From assembly GCA_003694545.1 (NCBI GenBank), contig RFKD01000016.1:1-45711 (forward strand): DNA of 45,711 nt, written 5' to 3'. The notes below the pieces were generated by a model. The model did not search any database. It had not been told where the DNA came from and saw nothing but the letters and a program-made list of their open reading frames with translations. Within the stretch, counting starts at the first letter, position 1; each line of letters opens with the position of its first letter. Of the stretch, positions 1 through 10,453 are shown piece by piece. Source of the DNA: Candidatus Parcubacteria bacterium (GTDB lineage Bacteria; Patescibacteriota; Minisyncoccia; Phycocordibacterales; UBA12088). The translations under genes were made by a program, and so were the position numbers.

Positions 1-2
1 CG

Positions 3-752
3 CAACCCGTGGCAGAACCCAAGGCAGAACCCATGGTACAAGGAGAGGCCCTACCTCCCGAACCTCCTCCTGCCGCTCAAGTGGAATCCGTGTCACCACT
101 ACCCGTGGCGGAATCCGCGACACAAGGAGGAGCGACACCTCCTGAGGCTCCCACGCTCTCTTATGACGCCGCCTTACCTCCCACAACACCTCCCGCAACT
201 GTGTCGGAAGGTATGTCTGCGATGGCCGCCGAATCGCTTACAGAGAATATTCAGCCCCCGGTGGTGCATACGCTTGCCGAGGCATTCAACGCACCACGTT
301 GGAATCCTTTGGCCAACTTTATGAAGGTGTGGCTTTCTTTTGGGGAAGCATCTCCCTTCCGTTGGAGTGAGGCGTCGCGGGCGTTTTGGTCTGATCACGC
401 GTATGTGCTACGGTTTATCCAGCTTAATGACATGCAGAAATGGGCGGATGTCCGATTAGTAGACGGGCAGTATGTGGCTGAATCATTTATTCCGGCGGAC
501 GCAGATATAAAGTTAGCGCAGAGACTCGGCGTGAGCCCGGAAGTGCTCGCTAGCGCTCGGCAAGATTTCCTTGTCAACCTTGCGCGCCTTGTTAATTCTG
601 TAGAACCTCAAGCTGTTGGCAAGCGTACCTTGAGCGAGGTGGTGGAACTGATCACAGCGAAACATACGGAAGTGAAAACCTTGGAACAGCTTTTGGGATT
701 CATCCTGAATCATCCCCAGGGAATACCCGACCTATCATCCATCCGATCATAA
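3..752 (+). CDS. Unrecognised proline-rich protein, 5' end cut by window edge
   Basis: The frame is open to the first base of the window, and the first possible start inside (GTG at 9) lies in the middle of a repeated P-V-A-E-P / K-A-E-P pattern, so the gene very probably begins upstream. The first ~80 residues are low-complexity Pro/Ala/Glu; the rest (from about residue 85) is a mixed, probably helical region with no motif I recognise. No signal peptide or membrane segment is visible in the part present. It is followed after 39 bases by another unrecognised gene on the same strand. It resembles in style, but not clearly in sequence, the other Pro/Glu-rich hypothetical proteins of this window. 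Function unknown. Confidence 0.6.
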   Translation, partial: QPVAEPKAEPMVQGEALPPEPPPAAQVESVSPLPVAESATQGGATPPEAPTLSYDAALPPTTPPATVSEGMSAMAAESLTENIQPPVVHTLAEAFNAPRWNPLANFMKVWLSFGEASPFRWSEASRAFWSDHAYVLRFIQLNDMQKWADVRLVDGQYVAESFIPADADIKLAQRLGVSPEVLASARQDFLVNLARLVNSVEPQAVGKRTLSEVVELITAKHTEVKTLEQLLGFILNHPQGIPDLSSIRS

Positions 753-777
753 ACCGTTTGGTTGTCTAAATCTTTAT

Positions 778-786
778 TGGTAAATT
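778..786 (+). promoter_or_regulatory. Extended -10 box, leaderless start of next gene
   Basis: TGG-TAAATT (778-786) ends five bases before the ATG at 792. No Shine-Dalgarno sequence lies between. The arrangement matches the many TGnTANNNT-to-ATG starts elsewhere in the window. Confidence 0.5.
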
Positions 787-791
787 CGCAT

Positions 792-1223
792 ATGCAGCAC
801 ACCTACCACCTTCCTGAACCACCAAATCTCCCGCCCGAGTTTCAGCAGCTCCGCGACGAGCTTGTATGGGGCATTCAGTCGTTGATGGAGCACTGGGGTT
901 TGGACACGCTCACGCCCGATGAGTTTGAAGAAACAATCACCTCCATCGCGGAGGCGGTGTACGCGAGTGCAATGGCGGAGTTGTTTGGGCGTTACCCCGA
1001 ACGGATCGCTGCGTTTCTGCAAGAAAGCGAACAAGCCTTCGTGGAAAGGGACGAAACGGCGTTTGTGCGCGTGCTCGCGGAGCACTTCCCTGATTTTCCG
1101 GAGGTGTTCGCGCAAGTTGCCGCACGGCTGGTTGAGGAGACAGAGGCGATGCTCCGCGAACGCATTGCGCACGACCTCGCATACGCTGGGCTCGCCAGTG
1201 AAGAAAAGGAGAACACTACCTAG
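792..1223 (+). CDS. Unrecognised acidic helical protein (143 aa)
   Basis: I do not recognise a family. A TTG start at 762 would add ten residues, but the ATG at 792 is preferred because an extended -10 box ends just upstream. The product is acidic (many Glu, clusters such as EEFEETITSIAEA and RLVEETEAMLRERI), predicted almost wholly helical, cytoplasmic, with no Cys and no signal peptide. It follows the proline-rich gene and precedes the 23S promoter, separated by a GC hairpin at 1260-1289. It could be a small partner of the upstream protein; this is only a guess from position. Confidence 0.55.
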   Translation: MQHTYHLPEPPNLPPEFQQLRDELVWGIQSLMEHWGLDTLTPDEFEETITSIAEAVYASAMAELFGRYPERIAAFLQESEQAFVERDETAFVRVLAEHFPDFPEVFAQVAARLVEETEAMLRERIAHDLAYAGLASEEKENTT

Positions 1224-1259
1224 CGTCGGCGTGCTGTTGCGTCGTTAGGCGTTTATTCT

Positions 1260-1289
1260 CGCGCCATCGGACGATCGGGCGATGGCGCG
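1260..1289 (+). terminator. GC hairpin without U-tract
   Basis: A perfect 10-bp stem (CGCGCCATCG / CGATGGCGCG) with a 10-base loop follows the stop at 1223 and precedes the rRNA promoter. No T-run follows, so it may stop or protect the 3' end of the upstream mRNA rather than be a classical intrinsic terminator. Confidence 0.45.
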
Positions 1290-1331
1290 GCGGCAAGTTA
1301 TTCTCTGAAGCAAAGCGATCGGCACCGCCTC

Positions 1332-1359
1332 TTGACAGATGCGGTGCCGTGCGTATACT
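1332..1359 (+). promoter_or_regulatory. Sigma70-type promoter of the 23S-5S operon
   Basis: TTGACA (1332-1337), 16-base spacer, TATACT (1354-1359). The end of the spacer and the -10 box (GTGCGTATACT) are identical to the 16S promoter at 20554-20582, which suggests that the two unlinked rRNA units are matched in strength and regulation. Confidence 0.85.
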
Positions 1360-1399
1360 TATGCGTACCTATGGGCATGGGAGTTCAGCAAGGAGGGTA

Positions 1400-1453
1400 A
1401 GCGGCGCCAGCGCATACCGCGCTCCTGTGGTGCCGCCCAAGAGGCGGTTTTTT
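1400..1453 (+). promoter_or_regulatory. Possible attenuator in the 23S leader
   Basis: A short terminator-like hairpin, CCGCC (1433-1437) and GGCGG (1443-1447), is directly followed by six T (1448-1453), 200 bases before the 23S. An upstream segment GCGGCGCC (1401-1408) can pair with GGTGCCGC (about 1429-1436, one G-U), which would occupy the 5' arm of the terminator. This is the layout of a terminator/antiterminator switch. No regulator is known; a chance hairpin is possible. Confidence 0.4.
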
Positions 1454-1480
1454 CGTGCCCTTAGGTTTGGTTCCTTGAAA

Positions 1481-1655
1481 ACCCAAGAAACACGACATCA
1501 ACAACGGCAACAACGCCGCGGGCTTTGTCCTGTCTGCGCGCGCTGTTGCCGCACCAAGCACCAAGACCTGTTTTGTGTTTCCGCCGTGATTCAAGGCGTC
1601 AGCACAAACAGGACAACAAGAACACACCTATGCGGTGTTTGAGCCGCACATTTCG

Positions 1656-1664
<9 letters not shown>
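1481..1664 (+). other. 5' arm of the 23S processing stem
   Basis: Three blocks upstream of the 23S are exact complements of blocks downstream: 1481-1493 with 4737-4749 (13 bp), 1612-1635 with 4694-4714 (15 bp plus 6 bp, with three bases bulged), and the 23S end helix around 1656-1664 with 4668-4676. Together they form the long stem that brings the precursor ends together for RNase III-type cleavage. Confidence 0.75.
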
Positions 1665-4667
<3,003 letters not shown>

Positions 4668-4676
<9 letters not shown>

Positions 4677-4749
4677 TCCGTGCGGCTTGAATGCCGCATA
4701 GGTGTGTTGTTGTCTTGGTGATACGAGGTTGGTGAAGTGTTTCTTGGGT
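4668..4749 (+). other. 3' arm of the 23S processing stem
   Basis: Contains the complements of the leader blocks: 4668-4676, 4694-4714 and 4737-4749. See the 5' arm at 1481-1664 for the pairing partners. Confidence 0.75.
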
Positions 4750-4780
4750 GAGGAGAAAAAGTTTCGTGTCGTCTCGCGTA

Positions 4781-4892
4781 AGTTGGCGGCTTGGCGCGGT
4801 GGGTACACCCGATCCCATGCCGAACTCGGTCGTTAAGCACCGTCGCTGCGATGGTACTCCCGCAAGGGGGGAGAGTAGCAAGCCGCCAACTT
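4781..4892 (+). rRNA. rrf: 5S ribosomal RNA
   Basis: The conserved CCCATGCCGAACTCGG core and the GGAGAGTAGC-type 3' part are present, and the terminal helix is perfect. The helix continues without mismatch beyond the gene on both sides (4772-4792 with 4880-4900, 21 bp in all), which gives a processing stem for the 5S precursor. It is co-transcribed with the 23S; the spacer contains no tRNA. Confidence 0.95.
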
Positions 4893-4905
4893 ACGCGAGA
4901 AGAAC

Positions 4906-4941
4906 CCCCGCGCTCGCCAAAGGCGAGCGCGGGGTGGTTTT
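4906..4941 (+). terminator. Intrinsic terminator of the 23S-5S operon
   Basis: A perfect 13-bp GC stem (4906-4918 with 4922-4934), three-base AAA loop, then TGGTTTTATT. Confidence 0.9.
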
Positions 4942-4977
4942 ATTGCGCCACTGTCTGCGAGCGATTTCGCGGCGCTG

Positions 4978-4986
4978 TGGTATAGT
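4978..4986 (+). promoter_or_regulatory. Extended -10 box, leaderless start
   Basis: TGG-TATAGT (4978-4986) followed by seven bases and the ATG at 4994. No Shine-Dalgarno sequence. Confidence 0.65.
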
Positions 4987-4993
4987 AGGCGCG

Positions 4994-5797
4994 ATGCTTT
5001 CTTGGTCTCGGCGTCACCAACTCGCGTACGCTTCGGGCGTAGCCGCCGTCATTGCGCTACCGTTTGTGTGGTGGGGTATTCTGTGGTATCTCACCATTCC
5101 CGAGACGTGCACCGACGGCAACCAAAATCAGGATGAGCAGGGTGTGGATTGTGGCGGCAGTTGTCCGTTGGCGTGTGCGTTTGAGGTCGCCCCGTATACT
5201 CTGCAATGGACGCGCGCCGTTCGGGTTGCCCCGGGCCGCTACCATGTTGTCGCGTATTTTGAAAATAGCAACCGCGCTCGTTATGCGCGCGACATTCCCT
5301 ATGAAATCACTCTCTACGACAAAGACAACCAAATCATCGCGAAGCGGCGGGGCAGTTTTGTCCTAACGCCCCAGCCAATAGTTGTCGTGCTCCACACGAA
5401 TATCGACACGGGAAAATCTGTCGCGGCGAGGGCGGTTTTCACCTATGTGCGTCCTGAGCGTTGGTACCAATATTTCAATGAGTACCTCTTGCCGGAAGTG
5501 AGCGGCGAGATCATTGCGACGAATTCGCTGCGTCCTCGAGCGGAAGCAATCCTCGAAAACCCGCATCCTGACCCGCTCACCTCAATCACGGCTGTTGGGT
5601 TGGTGTATGACGCCGGGGGTAACCTTGTGGGGGCGTCGCAAACGCAAGTAGATCGGCTTGAGCCCCGGGAACGCAAACGCATCGTCTTCACCTGGCCTAC
5701 GGCGTGGGAAGGGCAGGGGGTGAGGCTTGAGGTGGTGGTCTCAAGGCCATCGCTATTTATTCCCCTCGCGCACATTGCCCCAAGCGGCCGTCAGTAG
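4994..5797 (+). CDS. Single-pass membrane protein with CTDGxQNQDE motif (267 aa)
   Basis: The reading frame is open back into the 5S gene, but the ATG at 4994 directly behind the -10 box is the sensible start. Residues about 10-35 form one membrane segment, followed outside by C-T-D-G-N-Q-N-Q-D-E and G-V-D-C-G-G (a short acidic, probably calcium-binding and disulfide-bonded motif), then a beta-rich domain of about 200 residues. This arrangement is common in CPR genomes and has no proven function known to me; it is probably an exported, anchored envelope protein. The stop codon TAG overlaps a purine-rich TAGGAG before the next start, so rodA is probably translated by coupling. Confidence 0.8.
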   Translation: MLSWSRRHQLAYASGVAAVIALPFVWWGILWYLTIPETCTDGNQNQDEQGVDCGGSCPLACAFEVAPYTLQWTRAVRVAPGRYHVVAYFENSNRARYARDIPYEITLYDKDNQIIAKRRGSFVLTPQPIVVVLHTNIDTGKSVAARAVFTYVRPERWYQYFNEYLLPEVSGEIIATNSLRPRAEAILENPHPDPLTSITAVGLVYDAGGNLVGASQTQVDRLEPRERKRIVFTWPTAWEGQGVRLEVVVSRPSLFIPLAHIAPSGRQ

Positions 5798-5803
5798 GAG
5801 TGT

Positions 5804-6889
5804 ATGGTGGCGGTCATTTCGCGCCCCTCTCTTGACGGCTGGGCGGTGGGAACGGCGCTGTTTTTGAGCCTGTGTGGTCTTTCGGTTCTTGCGCCGCTTG
5901 GCGATCGAGAAAGCGGCGAGTTGTTTGTTCGCCAGATTATCTGGGTGTTCATTGGCCTTGCCGCGATGATAGGTGTTTCGCTCGTGCCAATGCGATTTCT
6001 CGCACATCGCAGCGTTGTCCTTTCGGTATACGCTGCCGTGGTGTTCCTCTTGCTGATTACGGGAGTTGTTGGATCAGTGTTTCAAGGCGCGCAGAGCTGG
6101 CTGAATTTCGGGTTCGCGGCACTTCAACCGGCAGAGCTTGCAAAAATTGCCGTGGTGCTCATACTTGCCAAATATCTCGCGCGGCGCCATGTGGCAATTA
6201 GCCAGTGGCGCCATGTGGTTGTGAGCGCGGCGTATGTTGGGGTCATTGCGTTGCTGGTTTTGACACAGCCTGACTTGGGGTCCGCGGTTGTGTTGGGAAT
6301 TTTGTGGCTTGTTATGGTGCTTGCCGCCGGCATCCCTCTTCGGTCGCTGGTGATTGTGACGGCGGCGGGCGTGGTTGCCGCGGGAGCGCTATGGGTTTTT
6401 GCGCTTTCTCCTTACCAAAAAGAACGCGTGATTACCTTCCTTTCTCCTTCCGCGGATGTGCTTGGAGCCGGTTACAGCAGCCGTCAGGCCCTGATTGCCA
6501 TTGGTTCGGGCGGTATGTTTGGGAAGGGCGTCGGTTTTGGCACGCAATCGCGGCTTTCTTTTCTTCCCGAATACGAAACGGATTTCATTTTTGCCGCTTT
6601 TGCGGAAGAGTGGGGATTTGTTGGAGTGATCGTGATTTTGCTTGCGTTTGGTTTTCTCGTCGCGCGAGTAGTGCGGTGCGCGCTCGCGTCGCCAACGAAT
6701 TTTGGAACATTGGTTGCTCTTGGTGCCGCAGCGATTCTTGTCGTTCCATTCGCGCTCCACACGTTCATCAACATCGGGCTCCTGCCAGTCACTGGCCTTG
6801 CCTTGCCCTTTATGAGCTACGGCGGTTCGCACACCCTTGTGGAATGGATGGCGCTTGGGCTTGCGCTTGCCGCTGGGCGAGGGGTATGA
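5804..6889 (+). CDS. rodA: RodA/FtsW-family peptidoglycan glycosyltransferase (SEDS)
   Basis: Polymerises lipid II into glycan strands at the membrane, normally with a class B penicillin-binding protein. 361 residues with about ten membrane segments. Family motifs in order: GAQSWL (95-100), QPAELAKIA (108-116), QPDLGSA (155-161), SRQALIAIGSGG (226-237), PEYETDFIFA (255-264) with the catalytic Asp at about 260, AEEWGF, and H-TFINIGLLPVTGLALPFMSYGGS near the C-terminus (listed by key residues H, N, G-L-P, S-Y-G-G-S). I chose RodA rather than FtsW from the short N-terminus and the overall fit; FtsW is possible. The gene starts six bases after the previous stop, with AGGAG overlapping that stop. 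The partner PBP is not in the window. Confidence 0.92.
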   Translation: MVAVISRPSLDGWAVGTALFLSLCGLSVLAPLGDRESGELFVRQIIWVFIGLAAMIGVSLVPMRFLAHRSVVLSVYAAVVFLLLITGVVGSVFQGAQSWLNFGFAALQPAELAKIAVVLILAKYLARRHVAISQWRHVVVSAAYVGVIALLVLTQPDLGSAVVLGILWLVMVLAAGIPLRSLVIVTAAGVVAAGALWVFALSPYQKERVITFLSPSADVLGAGYSSRQALIAIGSGGMFGKGVGFGTQSRLSFLPEYETDFIFAAFAEEWGFVGVIVILLAFGFLVARVVRCALASPTNFGTLVALGAAAILVVPFALHTFINIGLLPVTGLALPFMSYGGSHTLVEWMALGLALAAGRGV

Positions 6890-8486
6890 TCTCTTCGAGA
6901 ATGCTTCGTTTTACGTCCACGACAAAAACGAATTCTCTGTGTTCTCTATGGAACAGCTACCGCAGAACACTTCGATGGCTTAGGGCTTAGGAAAAACAAG
7001 ACGGAGGAAACTCTCTCGGGGCCATACCACCTCCAAGCGAGAAGGGTAGTCCTCGACTTTTGCTTGCCGAGGCAGTCCCTGTTTTTTTACAGGGATGTGC
7101 TACCGCTACCGCTCCGAGTCCTGATAAGACGCTTCGAGAGTTACGAGAACGGGCCCGGGACCATTCCTTAAGGCGTTGCCGCGATGATAGAGCGGATGGG
7201 TCCGTCTTGTGCGGGATTAACATTTTCCGAACGTGTGACATACAACGGCGCCGAGGAGTCACGAGACCAGAATGTTGTGGTGGTGGATGTTCATTGGGTC
7301 CATACGCCCCCCGGCACGGAGTCCGAATGGGAGAACTTTCAAATAGTACGCGAATGCAAGACAGCCGCGTCGCCCTTGGTATTGCTCAAGCACAGCTTGG
7401 CATTGCCCCTCAAGAACCTGGTAATGCAGTGGTAGAAGATAACATACACATTAAACGCCTTCTGGAACAAGAGGCGCAGCAATTCTTATAGCTGTGGCAT
7501 CACGGGTGGGAAGTATTTTCGAAGGGGCTGGCTGCGCACATCAAGACGGCCGATATCTCACCAAATGATGTGCGAGAGCAGAAAATATTTGTTGCTGAGA
7601 TGTTAGCCCCTATCGTGGTTGTCCAAGAGCAAGCAACAGTTATAACACTGGCGCGCTGGAAGGAATTGCGCAGGCATGTTTGGGTTGTGCGCGACATTGT
7701 GCGCGAAATTATCGTCGGTAATGGTTGATACCCAACTCTTACGCAACTAGTTGAAGCATGGCAGGCTGTGACTGAGAAAACGCTCGCAATAGTCCCCGTG
7801 GCGACACGCGGACAGCGGAGCTCTACCAACAAGGCCTTACCTTTTTGCTTGCGAGGGAAATTCTTTACCCCCTTTTGACGAGCGCGCCGTACCAACAGTT
7901 GCGAAGAACTGCTCCCCAAGCCGTGATTCAAGAACTGGAACGATGGGCGGTGTTTTATCTCCCACAATATGAGGAAGTCATAGAGTTTGCTGAATATGCT
8001 ACACCCCCCTCACTGCTTCCCTACCTCCTTTACCCAATGCTTGATGTCCTACTTGGCGAGAAGTCAGAGATTCAGGCCGAACTACACCAGCTGACCGAAA
8101 CGAAAGACGCATTCCCTGAGTCCGCTGAGAAGAAACCACCTCCACCCAATTGTTTTCAACCCTTCCAAGAAGTGTTCACCGCAACAGGTGTAAGGGGGCT
8201 TCTTGCCGCTTATAACTCCATCATGGAGAAACGTGAGAACTATGTCGCTCACCTCATTGCGCGGCATGTAAAAGCCGAAGAGGAAAAGCAGCACAGTCTT
8301 CCAGAGGCGATTCAGGCGTTGTTGGAGCTATTCGAACCACAAGAGGCAGGGGAGCCTTCGGAACGTGGTGGAGGTGTGACGGTAGAACCCTCATTTGGAG
8401 AGGTTGTGTCGCTCATACGCAAAGGAGAAGCTGTTTTTGTTGTGTATGGATGGGTGCACAACTTTAATGCTAACCTTCGGCTTTAG
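6885..8486 (+). pseudogene. Decayed gene with at least two nonsense codons and several frameshifts
   Basis: A protein-like reading moves between frames: 6885-6980 (ends in TAG), 6991-7170, 7172-7355 (contains T-F-S-E-R-V-T-Y-N-G and V-V-V-V-D-V-H-W-V-H), about 7330-7488, TAG at 7489-7491, 7492-7725, TGA at 7726-7728, 7729-7800, then a shift to the last frame, which runs to the stop at 8486 (213 residues from TTG 7845, but protein-like from 7803: T-A-E-L-Y-Q-Q-G-L-T-F-L-L). Each piece has the composition of real protein and stops where the next begins. The original product would be about 530 residues; I do not recognise its family. The last 215 residues could still be made as a separate protein. 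Confidence 0.7.
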
Positions 8487-8769
8487 CTGTGAAGTCGGCG
8501 GAGTCTTCGCATAGGCTACCACAAGGTAAGTTTATCGATGTGTGGTACGCCGATTGCTATCCGAAATTACAAACACAGTGAAAGAGGTAAAAATCTTTCG
8601 CGCATCTCGGTTACGGATAGGCATACACCTCAGAACCTGAGGGATGTGTACCCCCCTTGGCGCTAGGAAGCACACATACAGCGATCTCTAGGAACTCTTT
8701 TCGCGGCCGAAGAGTTTTGGCAATTTCCGGTTTGGGCCATGTGAGCTCGTAGAGCAGGCAATCACGGTT
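8487..8769. other. Intergenic stretch without supported gene
   Basis: Only a 43-codon open frame (ATG 8537 to 8667) with no family resemblance is present. It may be the tail of the decayed upstream gene. The region separates a plus-strand remnant from a minus-strand gene, so two 3' ends meet here, but no convincing terminator hairpin was found. Confidence 0.4.
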
Positions 8770-9057
8770 TTACCGAGTCGCGGGCGCGCTTCCCGCATTT
8801 TCCTGTTGCATCATCATCATTTCCATTTCCTCGGGAGGAAGTTCCGCAGGAGTGGGGCCCCGTAGGGTTCGCCACAGGTTGAACCCCGAGAGCGCAAAAG
8901 CAAGTACTGCAACCCCAATCAGAATCGCATTTGCTTGCTGCGTTGTCTGCGCGATGCCCAAGTTTTTAAGAAGGCGCACAAAAAATGGGTCGTTGACAGA
9001 TTGCTGGAAGTTCGCGGTGGCAAACGAGTCGCCACCTTCATTGAATTCAACAGCCAT
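8770..9057 (-). CDS. Small single-pass membrane protein (95 aa)
   Basis: Start chosen at ATG 9057 rather than the longer frame from 9219, because the extra part is Cys/Arg-rich and unlike protein and because a TAACCT box (9065-9070) lies seven bases before the ATG. Residues 1-45 are polar, residues about 44-62 (I-L-I-G-V-A-V-L-A-F-A-L-S-G-F) form one membrane helix, and the tail holds L-P-P-E-E-M-E-M-M-M-M-Q-Q. No family recognised. It lies downstream of a glycosyltransferase on the same strand with about 160 bases between. Confidence 0.6.
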   Translation of the reverse strand: MAVEFNEGGDSFATANFQQSVNDPFFVRLLKNLGIAQTTQQANAILIGVAVLAFALSGFNLWRTLRGPTPAELPPEEMEMMMMQQENAGSAPATR

Positions 9058-9215
9058 AGCTGTAAGGTTATCCGCTGGTAATAGGCAAGGATCAAAGATT
9101 AAGTGGCGAAACACCGCTCGACAAAGGCGAGTATTGCCAATGGAATTATACAAACAATCAGGAGACGCGGCAAGACGTCGTCCACAACAGCGTGCGCCTT
9201 GTTTTCTAAGTTTTA

Positions 9216-10346
9216 TCAACCCATATCTTGGGTATACACGCGTTCGACGGCGTCAACCATCGCGCTCCAAGCAGTGGTGTCGGAGGGGGAAGGAGAAACG
9301 TCTTGGGCGCTTGCGCTTCGCGTTTCCATACAAGACGCGAGCGATCGCGCGAGGGAGTCAACATCTCCCGGCGGCGCCAAGAACGCCTCGGAAACTATCT
9401 CCGGTATGCCTCCCACTTTTGTCGCTACAATCGAAACGCCAGCAGCTGCTGCTTCCAAAACGGCATACGGGAGGCCTTCTGATCGAGAAGGGAGGACAAG
9501 CGCGTCGGCGCCGCGCAAGAGAGTTGCCGATTCGGAGACTTGCCCAAGGAAATGAACTCGTTTTCTGATCCCAAGCGCGTTTGCGAGCGCTTCAAGTCGC
9601 GCGCGCTCTGGTCCCTCCCCGGCAAGGAGGTAGCGCCAATCAAGGTGTGGCTTCTCGCGCGCGAGCTTGGCAAACGCTTCAAGGGCGATGTCTAAACCTT
9701 TTACCGGAATCATCTCGCTCATAGAAAGCAACCAGAAAGCATCTTCTGTCATCGGAACATCGGCGAGCTCTGCAAGGCGCGCGCGCGCGTCTTTGCGGGG
9801 TAAGAGCGATTTGCCAAAAGAGGGAGGAAGCGCATTGTGGATAATTGACATTCGCCCACGCACCCCTGGGAAACGCAAAGCACGGGCGGTTGCTTGGGAG
9901 ACGGCTATCGTGCGGTGCGCCGTCCACACGGTGACGCCCTGCAGGAACCAATACACAAGGCGCCACAACGGGGACGCCGGCTGAACAAACGCCCAATTGT
10001 GCGCCGTGAACACGACGCGGGGAACGCCTGCCATACGCGCCGCCAATGCTCCAGAAAAACCGGCTTTGGAGCTGTGCAGATGGACCACATCGGGACTTTC
10101 CTGCCGCAACTGTCGGGTGAGCAATACGAACGAACGTATGTCGGACCCAAACCGAACTTCACGCTGGAGGTGGGGAATGTGCCGCACCTGTATGCCCGCG
10201 CGCACGAGGCGTTCGGCAAGCTCGCCGTGCTCTCCATACCACACGGCCACATCGTGCCCGCGCTCGCGCAACCCCACCGCGAGGTCGTGCACATGCCGTT
10301 GGGCCCCTCCCCAGCGTGCTTTTGTTATGATAAGCACGATACGCAT
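9216..10346 (-). CDS. GT4-type glycosyltransferase
   Basis: Transfers a sugar from an activated donor to a lipid-linked or surface acceptor; 376 residues in two Rossmann halves (GT-B fold). Visible motifs: N-terminal K-A-R-W-G-G-A-Q-R-H glycine-rich loop, H-L-H-S-S-K-A-G in the first half, and in the second half S-M-S-E-M-I-P-V-K-G, L-L-A-G-E-G-P-E and S-R-S-E-G-L-P-Y-A-V-L-E-A-A-A-A-G, the E-x7-E donor-site motif of GT4. It is divergent from the glycosylphosphotransferase at 10454, with 107 bases between the starts, and probably acts after it in building the same glycan. Donor and acceptor cannot be read from sequence. Confidence 0.9.
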   Translation of the reverse strand: MRIVLIITKARWGGAQRHVHDLAVGLRERGHDVAVWYGEHGELAERLVRAGIQVRHIPHLQREVRFGSDIRSFVLLTRQLRQESPDVVHLHSSKAGFSGALAARMAGVPRVVFTAHNWAFVQPASPLWRLVYWFLQGVTVWTAHRTIAVSQATARALRFPGVRGRMSIIHNALPPSFGKSLLPRKDARARLAELADVPMTEDAFWLLSMSEMIPVKGLDIALEAFAKLAREKPHLDWRYLLAGEGPERARLEALANALGIRKRVHFLGQVSESATLLRGADALVLPSRSEGLPYAVLEAAAAGVSIVATKVGGIPEIVSEAFLAPPGDVDSLARSLASCMETRSASAQDVSPSPSDTTAWSAMVDAVERVYTQDMG

Positions 10347-10356
10347 ACCACACAGG

Positions 10357-10362
10357 AGTATA
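10357..10362 (-). promoter_or_regulatory. -10 box for the minus-strand glycosyltransferase
   Basis: TATACT on the minus strand, ten bases before the ATG at 10346; predicted leader of at most about four bases. Confidence 0.5.
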
Positions 10363-10434
10363 CCCTCTTGCCGTCCACGCGGCTATGATGCTAGGGTGTT
10401 TCTTGTACTGCCGCGCGAAAACGAGGCGTTTTTG

Positions 10435-10443
10435 TGTTAGAGT
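10435..10443 (+). promoter_or_regulatory. Extended -10 box, near-leaderless start
   Basis: TGT-TAGAGT (10435-10443), ten bases before the ATG at 10454, no Shine-Dalgarno. Confidence 0.5.
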
Positions 10444-10453
10444 GCTTTCATCT

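Noticed and set aside
4748..4993. Long N-terminal extension of the membrane protein at 4994
   Set aside because: It would be translated from the 5S gene and its terminator; the ATG at 4994 has its own -10 box.
7726..7728. In-frame TGA as a sense codon (recoding or code 25)
   Set aside because: Many intact genes here end in TGA (rodA, pyrH, GH130, the LTD neighbour and others), and the same decayed gene also has TAG and frameshifts, so a pseudogene explains it better.
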